A stretch of 10,912 nt of DNA, from positions 1 to 10,912 of the forward strand of contig CALVJI010000034.1 in the NCBI GenBank assembly GCA_944332105.1, in the 5' to 3' direction. The stretch's first letter is position 1. Every line of letters starts with the position of its first letter. This document shows positions 7,009-10,912 of this stretch, piece by piece. The notes under the pieces are model-generated. The model saw nothing but the letters and a program-made list of their open reading frames with translations. It had not been told where the DNA came from and made no database searches. Source of the stretch: an uncultured Bacilli bacterium (GTDB lineage Bacteria > Bacillota_I > Bacilli_A > RF39 > UBA660). The position numbers and the translations under genes were made by a program.

Positions 7009-7575
7009 TTATAAGCTTTTACCGCAGCGAATACCACTTAACCAGGCAAAGCCTAAATTGTAGCCTCCACAATCGCCATCCACATCGAGCAGCTCGCCAA
7101 TTACATATAGATCTTTTGTTTTTAATGATTCCATGGTGTGCATATTTATTTCATCTAATGGAATGCCTCCCCGGCTACATTGGGCACTTGAAAAATCTTT
7201 GGTATCGGTAATATGAATGGAAAAATGACCTAAAGAATTACTTAAGTTTTCTTTTTCTTTTAAAGAACAATCTTGCCATTTTTGAGTGTTTTTTACATGG
7301 GCTTTTTTTAATAGAATGGGAATTAATTTATAGTTTACTAAACCTTCTAGCATCTCTTCAAGCGTTTGATCTGCTAATTTTTCGTTGCGCTTTTCTAAAA
7401 AAGGAAGAATTTTTTCTTTTGACAAAAATGGTAAAAAATTAATGATAATTTCTACTTTTTGGTGAGCCATAAGACTCTTTTTTACATCACGACTTAAGTT
7501 AAAAATGATAATTCCACTGACACCATAATCGGTGAATTGTATTTCTCCTTTTTCTTCTTTGATTTTGAAGATAAA
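7009..7575 (-). pseudogene. C-terminal fragment of a BaiN/HI0933-family flavoprotein
   Basis: From 7575 down to the TAA at 7009 an open frame encodes the C-terminal part of an HI0933/BaiN-type NAD(P)/FAD-dependent oxidoreductase. It contains GEIQFTDYGVSGIIIFNLSR, then later GGIPLDEIN, TMESL and the C-terminal VIGELLDVDGDCGGYNLGFA motif that closes the FAD site in this family. Full members are about 400 residues; here only about 188 codons remain, and the N-terminal dinucleotide-binding GxGxxG part is gone. In-frame ATG 7470 lies inside the homologous region, so a protein from there would lack the whole FAD domain. A TAA at 7576 and a change of sequence just upstream mark the break. Almost certainly non-functional. 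Confidence 0.8.
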
Positions 7576-7844
7576 TTAGGTGAATCGAATGTTCTAGGTA
7601 TTCCATTTTTATCAAATATTTTTCTTAATCCTTTATCGTCTATTAATACTGGAGCTTTTGTGCCAAAATAATAAGCAATATTTCTTAGTCTATCTTCTTT
7701 TTCTTTATCATCAATTCTGAATTTATCACAATAAGAGGCGCTCACATTTTGTGACAAAAATAGATACTTCATAAACAATATATCGTAAACATTGTTTCCT
7801 ATTAACGCGAAATTAATATAATTATCAGTAGGTATTTTTCTCAT
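7494..7844 (-). CDS. Unrecognised protein; C-terminus runs out of frame into the flavoprotein remnant
   Basis: A 116-codon open frame starting MRKIPTDNYINFALIGNNVYD, with an AGAGGC ribosome site 7 bases before the ATG. I do not recognise the family. Residues 1 to about 92 look like real protein (FRIDDKEKEDRLRNIAYYFG, LIDDKGLRKIFDKNGIPRTF). The last 20-25 residues (KSKKKKEKYNSPIMVSVELS) are simply the flavoprotein remnant read in another frame. So the natural C-terminus has been lost, or the gene was joined to this DNA by recombination. It is probably a truncated gene still able to be expressed. No promoter of good quality is seen upstream. Confidence 0.5.
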   Translation of the reverse strand: MRKIPTDNYINFALIGNNVYDILFMKYLFLSQNVSASYCDKFRIDDKEKEDRLRNIAYYFGTKAPVLIDDKGLRKIFDKNGIPRTFDSPNLSSKSKKKKEKYNSPIMVSVELSFLT

Positions 7845-8194
7845 TTCAATCGCCTCTTATTCTTAATAGACACTCTATATATCTTTTAGCTAAAGTTTTT
7901 TTTTATTGTTTTAGGAATGAATAAATTTTCTATAATGTACAATTCATAATTATAAAAGTATATTATTATATTTGATTTCTTCATCATTGATTAAAAATAT
8001 AAATGTTTTATTTAAATATTTTGCTGCTTTTTCTGGAATTGTAAATGCCTTTTTCCAGTTTGCTAATATCTATCATATAATTTATTTGGAATTATTTAAA
8101 AATAGCAGAATAAAAATTTCTACTATCACACGTATAATGATTATGTTATTACACAAGTGCGTTTTCTAAATTGTCATAAATTTATTATAAATTA
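7845..8194. other. Gene-poor, AT-rich stretch with a possible coding remnant
   Basis: No complete gene is evident in these 350 bases. On the minus strand, 7950-8069 is open for 39 codons ending at TAA 7950 and reads like protein (NWKKAFTIPEKAAKYLNKTF, then IFLINDEEIKYNN), but it has no start codon or ribosome site and is closed upstream by TAG at 8070. It is probably the tail of a decayed gene. A plus-strand TATAAT at 7931-7936 lacks a well-placed -35. Confidence 0.35.
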
Positions 8195-8223
8195 TTGTTT
8201 CAAGAACAAATGTTTGCTATAAT
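8195..8223 (+). promoter_or_regulatory. Promoter of the small hydrophobic toxin mRNA
   Basis: On the plus strand, -35 TTGTTT (8195-8200), a 17-bp spacer and -10 TATAAT (8218-8223) with an extended TGC before the -10. The expected transcription start is about 8230, right at the GGAACA element that pairs with the 3' end of the same transcript. Confidence 0.8.
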
Positions 8224-8251
8224 TAATTCAGGAACATTTAATAGTTGGGTG

Positions 8252-8281
8252 CTACCTCTGTCTTTGTAGATGGGAGGTGAT
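8252..8281 (+). promoter_or_regulatory. Very strong ribosome binding site, occluded by a hairpin
   Basis: GGGAGGTGAT (8272-8281) matches the 16S anti-Shine-Dalgarno in nine of ten bases and is 8 nt from GTG 8286. The upstream ACCTC (8254-8258) is complementary to GAGGT (8274-8278) and would hide it. An alternative stem, CTAC (8252-8255) with GTAG (8266-8269), would compete with this fold and free the site. Confidence 0.65.
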
Positions 8282-8285
8282 GCTT

Positions 8286-8369
8286 GTGAGTAAGAAAGAT
8301 TTTTTGATCTTTTCTTTAATCATTATCATCCTTTTACTTATAGCATTACTTTTTGTAATCCTAAAATAA
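8286..8369 (+). CDS. Small hydrophobic peptide, candidate type I toxin
   Basis: A 27-residue peptide, MSKKDFLIFSLIIIILLLIA followed by LLFVILK. It has a charged N-terminus, one long membrane helix of Leu/Ile/Phe/Val and a final Lys. GTG 8286 is chosen as start because it is 8 nt from the GGAGG core; the in-frame ATG 8280 overlaps the ribosome site. Size, composition, the strong but hidden ribosome site, the long 3' UTR and the convergent antisense RNA all fit a membrane-acting type I toxin, resembling in style the TxpA/BsrG, Fst and holin-like peptides of Bacillota. I cannot assign it to a named family. It would be expected to depolarise or damage the cell membrane when freed from the antitoxin RNA. 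Confidence 0.7.
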   Translation: MSKKDFLIFSLIIIILLLIALLFVILK

Positions 8370-8374
8370 AAGTG

Positions 8375-8401
8375 CACCTAACTCAAGCTTTGAATTAGGT
8401 G
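8375..8401 (-). terminator. Terminator of the antitoxin RNA
   Basis: CACCTAA-C-TCAA and TTGA-A-TTAGGTG form a stem of 7 plus 4 pairs with one mismatch and a 3-nt loop. On the minus strand it is followed by CAC and two runs of four T (8371-8363). On the plus strand no T-run follows, so it works as a terminator only for the antisense RNA and as a hairpin in the toxin mRNA. Confidence 0.65.
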
Positions 8402-8419
8402 TTACACAAACTATAGGGT

Positions 8420-8460
8420 AACACTCAACACAGCAATATTGAATGTTCCTTTTTTATTTT
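8420..8460 (+). terminator. Terminator of the toxin mRNA
   Basis: AACA-C-TCAA (8420-8428) and TTGA-A-TGTT (8439-8447) form an imperfect stem with a 10-nt loop, followed by CC and a T-rich tail (8450-8460). The right arm is shared with the long-range element pairing to the mRNA 5' end, so termination and end-to-end folding use the same bases. Confidence 0.6.
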
Positions 8461-8484
8461 ATGAAGTTTTCTTCATCCATATAC

Positions 8485-8513
8485 ATAATAACATAAAAAC
8501 GACTCTTTGACAA
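8485..8513 (-). promoter_or_regulatory. Promoter of the antitoxin RNA
   Basis: On the minus strand, -35 TTGTCA (8508-8513, 5 of 6 consensus), a 17-bp spacer and -10 TATTAT (8485-8490, 5 of 6). It faces the toxin gene. The -35 lies inside the loop and right-hand part of the hairpin 8496-8522. Confidence 0.7.
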
Positions 8514-8522
8514 GGTCGTTTT
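8496..8522 (+). terminator. Hairpin AAAACGAC/GTCGTTTT, possible terminator
   Basis: A perfect 8-bp inverted repeat with an 11-nt loop (8504-8514). The arms end in T-runs on both strands, so it could act as a weak terminator either way. It may stop read-through of the toxin mRNA or insulate the antitoxin promoter from transcripts arriving from the right. Confidence 0.45.
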
Positions 8523-8525
8523 CTA

Positions 8526-8832
8526 TTGTGTTTTCTATTGTTACTCGAAAATGTATAATTATATTAATTGTAAAAGTAAATTCTAGTCCAAAAATAATAT
8601 CTATTGAATTTACCTCTACAAAATTAAAACTAGAATTTAATTGTTCAAATGATTATAATAACAAAATTGATGATGCTTATTATAAAAGAAAGGAATGATT
8701 GTTATTATGAAAAATAAGCATATATATTACAGATTTCATAAAACGTATCAAAATCCTGTTTCTATTACTTCATTTTTCTTTTTCTAAATACCTTTATAAA
8801 TAAAACTAAATTTTTATATTGAGATTATTATT
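8526..8832. other. AT-rich intergenic stretch before the ATPase gene
   Basis: This stretch holds the left end of the repeat-bounded unit (8568-8639) and otherwise no convincing gene. A 26-codon plus-strand reading frame at 8707-8787 (MKNKHIYYRFHKTYQNPVSI and beyond) has AGGA 12 bases upstream, rather far, and a low-complexity Phe tail; it is recorded as a weak possibility only. No clear terminator for the ATPase gene is visible on the minus strand. Confidence 0.4.
8568..8639. repeat. Terminal repeat, left copy, with internal 11-bp inverted arms
   Basis: The left end 8568-8587 matches the reverse complement of 10142-10161 in 19 of 20 bases (16 contiguous), giving terminal inverted repeats around the ATPase unit. 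Positions 8590-8614 are identical in direct orientation to 10110-10134 (25 bp). Within this copy, TAAATTCTAGT (8577-8587) and ACTAGAATTTA (8629-8639) are perfect inverted arms, so this 63-bp piece itself looks like a miniature element. Confidence 0.75.
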
Positions 8833-10032
8833 TTAAAATTCATCATTCATTAAAAAATCAAAAATATTTATTTGTTTAACATCATTGGTAGAATAGTCTT
8901 TTTTAGTTAAAGTTATTATATATTTGTTATTATCATTTATACTATCAAAGGCACTAAATTCTCTAATTCTTGTGTTTTCGTCTGATAAATCAAAACATAC
9001 TTGGATATATTTAAATTTATTATTTTTTGAAGCAATAAAATCAATTTCACCTTTTTTAGTTTTACCTATAAACACTTTATAATCTTTTCCTATTAAATCA
9101 TTATATACAATATTTTCTAAAGCTACTGAATAATTAATTTCCTCGTTATTTGTTTTAATTTGTTTAATTCCTAAATCATTTACATAATATTTATTTAATG
9201 TTTTTAAAACATTTTTTCCATGAATATCATACCTATAAACTTTGTTCATAATGAATGTAGAAGAAAAGGCCTCTAAATAATTATATAACGTATCATTAGC
9301 TATTTCATGATATTCTTTTTTTAAATATTCAATAGCATTATACCTTGAAAACTCTCTAGTTTCAGTATCTAACATATATTGAAGCACTTTATTAAAAGAT
9401 GCTATATCCTTTATTCCGAGTCTTTCCACAATATCTTTTAAAATAATTGAATCGTATACGCTAGATAAATAGCTTATTTTATCTTCATCATTAGTAAATA
9501 AAAATCTTTGAGGGAGCCCACCCCATTTAAAAACATCATATAATAAATTCTCATAATCTTTTTCTTTTGTATTTGTTAATTCAACAATTTCCTTAAAAGA
9601 TAATGGATTTATTCTAAAACTAACATATCTGCCAGATAAATCAGTTGATAGCTCAAGCAAAGTCATTCTACTATTTGAACCGGTAATAAAGATACTATAA
9701 TTATCTGTTATTCTAAGTGAATTTATACCTTTTTCGAATTCTTCAACCTTTTGTATTTCATCTAAAAAAACATAATACTTATTTTTATTTATTTTTAACG
9801 ATTCAATATAATTATATAAATCTCTTGCATTTTTTATAAAATCATATTTTAGAGATTCAAAATTAATATAAATAATATTCTCCTTATTAATACCTAACTC
9901 AACAATTTCATCCACTATTTGATTTAAAATAACTGACTTTCCACTTCTTCTCATTCCATATATTATCTTTATTAATGATTCAGTATGATAAAAGCCTCGA
10001 ATTTTTGATAAATACTTTTCCCTAATAAGCAT
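8833..10032 (-). CDS. DUF4143-type AAA family ATPase
   Basis: A 399-residue protein with Walker A GMRRSGKS (26-33), Walker B YYVFLDEIQKV (86-96), sensor-1-like TGSNSRM (117-123) and the DLSGRYVSFRINPLSFKE region (131-148) typical of this family. A winged-helix-like middle follows, then a C-terminal DUF4143 part with a PD-(D/E)XK-nuclease-like pattern (ALENIVYNDL with Glu306, GEIDFI at 328-333, then YIQV). The family is widespread, often in many copies, in gut and anaerobic bacteria and archaea. Its function is poorly known; links to DNA or to defence have been suggested. Length and motifs are complete. ATG 10032 has AGAGGTGAT at good spacing. It appears to have lower GC than the Tad operon, and its place inside repeat-bounded DNA suggests transfer. 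Confidence 0.88.
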   Translation of the reverse strand: MLIREKYLSKIRGFYHTESLIKIIYGMRRSGKSVILNQIVDEIVELGINKENIIYINFESLKYDFIKNARDLYNYIESLKINKNKYYVFLDEIQKVEEFEKGINSLRITDNYSIFITGSNSRMTLLELSTDLSGRYVSFRINPLSFKEIVELTNTKEKDYENLLYDVFKWGGLPQRFLFTNDEDKISYLSSVYDSIILKDIVERLGIKDIASFNKVLQYMLDTETREFSRYNAIEYLKKEYHEIANDTLYNYLEAFSSTFIMNKVYRYDIHGKNVLKTLNKYYVNDLGIKQIKTNNEEINYSVALENIVYNDLIGKDYKVFIGKTKKGEIDFIASKNNKFKYIQVCFDLSDENTRIREFSAFDSINDNNKYIITLTKKDYSTNDVKQINIFDFLMNDEF

Positions 10033-10051
10033 TATAAATCACCTCTTTTAT

Positions 10052-10080
10052 ATTATACTATTATATACGCTTTTTGTAAA
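10052..10080 (-). promoter_or_regulatory. Near-consensus promoter of the ATPase gene
   Basis: On the minus strand, -35 TTTACA (10075-10080), a 17-bp spacer and -10 TATAAT (10052-10057). This is the same strength and spacing as the HD gene promoter, with a leader of about 13 nt that carries the ribosome site. Confidence 0.8.
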
Positions 10081-10104
10081 GTTATTCCACTGTACTGGAA
10101 CAAC
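10081..10104. promoter_or_regulatory. Imperfect palindrome abutting the ATPase -35 box
   Basis: GTT-A-TTCCA (10081-10089) and TGGAA-C-AAC (10096-10104) pair at eight of nine positions around CTGTAC. The palindrome starts at the base next to the -35 element, a position suited to a regulator. No regulator gene is linked, so the role is a guess. Confidence 0.35.
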
Positions 10105-10109
10105 TCCGT

Positions 10110-10161
10110 AAAAATAATATCTATTGAATTTACCCCTTCAAACTAGAATTTACTTTTGCAA
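10110..10161. repeat. Terminal repeat, right copy
   Basis: Positions 10110-10134 repeat 8590-8614 exactly in direct orientation. ACTAGAATTTA (10142-10152) repeats the right arm of the left copy (8629-8639). Positions 10142-10161 are the inverted counterpart of the left end 8568-8587. Compared with the left copy, the left arm is missing and replaced by unrelated sequence. Confidence 0.75.
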
Positions 10162-10186
10162 CTGGCCATGTCCGAGTACTATCAAT

Positions 10187-10216
10187 CTAGTGCGAGAGAC
10201 TAGCTAATTTAAAACT
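10187..10216. other. Short inverted repeat CTAGT/ACTAG in the gene-free strip 10162-10279
   Basis: Around 10189-10205, CTAGT and ACTAG flank GCGAGAG. The arms are only 5 bp and contain the same CTAGT core as the unit ends. Apart from this, nothing is recognised between 10162 and 10279. Confidence 0.3.
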
Positions 10217-10279
10217 TTTAAATATTAAATAATCAGATAAATTTCAAAACTAATAATTTTTTAACACAAAAATATAAAT

Positions 10280-10742
10280 ATGAGTTATAATAATTTCCAA
10301 GAAATGAGGAATTTAACGAATAACGTGGAATATAATATGCAAGATTATAATGATTTTTACGATTTTCCACTTGCAATGACTAGCATACAAAATTTTGAGT
10401 TTTATAAACTGTTATTTCATCCAAATCCGAAAGTTAGAAAATTTAATTTTATTGTAATTACAAAATGTATGACGAAAGAAAATACAACAACAGTAACAAC
10501 CAATTGTAATAATATATGATAAAAATAGTTGGAAAATTACAAGCGAGAAAGGAAAAGAGTCATCTATAAGAATACATTGTAGTAATGAAAAAGAGGCATT
10601 ATATTTTTCTGGAAATTTAATAAAAATACCTTGTAACAGTCAAGAAGAAATAATAAATTGGTTTCATATTATTTCTAGAATGTTAATAGTTAGAAATAAT
10701 ATTAGAGGCAAAGTACGAGTAAGAAATAAACAAAAATTATAA
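10280..10742 (+). pseudogene. Unrecognised protein gene split by a frameshift
   Basis: The first frame runs from ATG 10280 (MSYNNFQEMRNLTNNVEYNM) to TGA 10517-10519. A second frame, one base further, is open from 10497 to TAA 10740-10742 and reads as ordinary protein (YDKNSWKITSEKGKESSIRI, NEKEALYFSGNLIKIPC, then a basic tail VRVRNKQKL). Together they give about 153 residues with no early stops, so they are most likely one gene broken inside 10497-10516. The break lies at AATAATATATGAT: one extra AT unit would give AAT AAT ATA TAT GAT and join the frames. No good ribosome site precedes ATG 10280, so the start is uncertain. I recognise no family; no signal peptide or membrane helix is seen. 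A read error is also possible. Confidence 0.55.
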
Positions 10743-10771
10743 TTTTATTATGTTTATTCAAATCATCTTTA

Positions 10772-10797
10772 GAGCTATTAAAAACATAGCTCCTTTC
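10772..10797 (+). terminator. Hairpin after the frameshifted gene
   Basis: GAGCTAT (10772-10778) and ATAGCTC (10786-10792) form a perfect 7-bp stem with a 7-nt loop, followed by CTTTC. The T-run is short, so termination would be weak, but its position 30 bases after the stop at 10742 fits. Confidence 0.45.
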
Positions 10798-10818
10798 AAG
10801 TTAAAATGTTATTAAATT

Positions 10819-10912
10819 GAGAGTGTAAAATAAAGTGGTTCTTCTCCAAGTTAGTTGAATTAAGCTAAAATTTTAAGACGGAGTAAATCGAAATTACAAC
10901 GACCATACATCT
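10819..10912 (+). mobile_element. Possible insertion-sequence end at the right edge
   Basis: From about 10819 (GAGAGTGTAAAATAAAGTGG) the sequence changes to a less AT-rich, non-repetitive character and continues to the window edge without a reading frame of its own. GTGTAAA-containing ends are seen in IS256-family elements, and this could be the end and leader of such an element with the transposase beyond the window. This rests on general resemblance only. Confidence 0.25.

Larger units (their letters stand above)
8230..8456 (+). ncRNA. Type I toxin mRNA with 5'-3' long-range pairing
   Basis: The predicted transcript runs from about 8230 to the T-rich end near 8450-8460, roughly 225 nt for an 81-nt reading frame. 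Its first bases, GGAACATTTAATA (8231-8243), can pair with TATTGAATGTTCC (8437-8449), a 13-pair helix with one U-G pair that joins the two ends. The 3' UTR holds three possible hairpins: 8375-8401, 8399-8424 and 8420-8447. A long structured 3' UTR, end-to-end pairing and a hidden ribosome site are the usual design of type I toxin mRNAs, which are made in an inactive fold and neutralised by an antisense RNA. Confidence 0.7.
8359..8478 (-). ncRNA. Candidate antisense antitoxin RNA
   Basis: A minus-strand RNA of about 120 nt is predicted to start near 8478, 7 nt after the -10 at 8485-8490. It should end after the hairpin 8401-8375, whose minus-strand 3' flank is CACTTTTATTTTAG. It would be fully complementary to the 3' UTR of the toxin mRNA, including the 8437-8449 element that closes the mRNA ends, and to the last few codons. 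This convergent, 3'-overlapping layout is that of TxpA/RatA-type antitoxins. It is inferred from promoter, terminator and geometry; no expression data. Confidence 0.65.

Noticed and set aside
7972..8169. 65-codon plus-strand open frame
   Set aside because: Begins at TTG without a ribosome site, and the opposite strand reads more like protein in part; not supported.
8461..8476. ATGAAG-TTTT-CTTCAT hairpin as an operator
   Set aside because: A perfect 6-bp stem, but it lies at the predicted 5' end of the antitoxin RNA and is better explained as its 5' stem-loop.
8507..8698. 63-codon plus-strand open frame
   Set aside because: Starts inside the terminator-like hairpin and runs through the terminal repeat; no ribosome site and composition typical of AT-rich noise.
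8568..10161. CRISPR or other repeat array
   Set aside because: Only two copies, 1.5 kb apart, with a gene between them; no spacer pattern.

Overview
The window looks like the chromosome of a low-GC, single-membrane bacterium of the Bacillota/Mycoplasmatota side (Erysipelotrichia or RF39-like). The genes are AT-rich with GGAGG-type ribosome sites and sigma-A-like TTGACA/TATAAT promoters. TGA acts as a stop codon, so the standard bacterial code applies. The taxon is inferred from style and gene content, not from a marker gene.

Region 1 (1-365). A partial minus-strand surface protein gene with one N-terminal membrane segment runs off the left edge. A run of ten C/G at 176-185 puts its start codon out of frame with the rest, so it is either phase-variable and OFF or a homopolymer sequencing error. 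It has its own promoter (297-326), separated by a strong terminator (337-365) from the next operon.

Region 2 (337-6402, minus strand). A compact Tad/Flp-type pilus operon runs from a promoter at 6374-6402 to the terminator at 337-365. In transcription order it encodes a Flp-like major pilin, a TadE-like pseudopilin, a TadG-like protein, the TadZ/CpaE ATPase, the TadA/CpaF motor ATPase, the TadB and TadC platform proteins, and two larger prepilin-like proteins. Most genes overlap or nearly touch. There is no secretin or CpaB, as expected for a monoderm, and no prepilin peptidase in the window. Just upstream is a separate HD-domain phosphohydrolase-like gene with a near-consensus promoter.

Region 3 (7009-8200). 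A decayed junction region: the C-terminal third of a BaiN/HI0933-family flavoprotein is fused out of frame to an unrecognised small gene, followed by poorly coding DNA with a possible gene remnant.

Region 4 (8195-8525). A strong candidate type I toxin-antitoxin locus. A plus-strand mRNA encodes a 27-residue hydrophobic peptide behind a very strong, hairpin-occluded ribosome site. Its 5' end pairs with its own 3' end. A convergent minus-strand RNA of about 120 nt has its own promoter and terminator and covers the mRNA 3' UTR.

Region 5 (8568-10161). A DUF4143-type AAA ATPase gene lies in a 1.6-kb unit bounded by 20-nt terminal inverted repeats (19/20 identical), with an internal 25-bp direct repeat near each end. 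It looks like a transposon-like or passenger cassette.

Region 6 (10280-10912). An unrecognised plus-strand gene split by a frameshift that the loss of one AT dinucleotide unit would explain, a hairpin after it, and a possible insertion-sequence end at the right edge.
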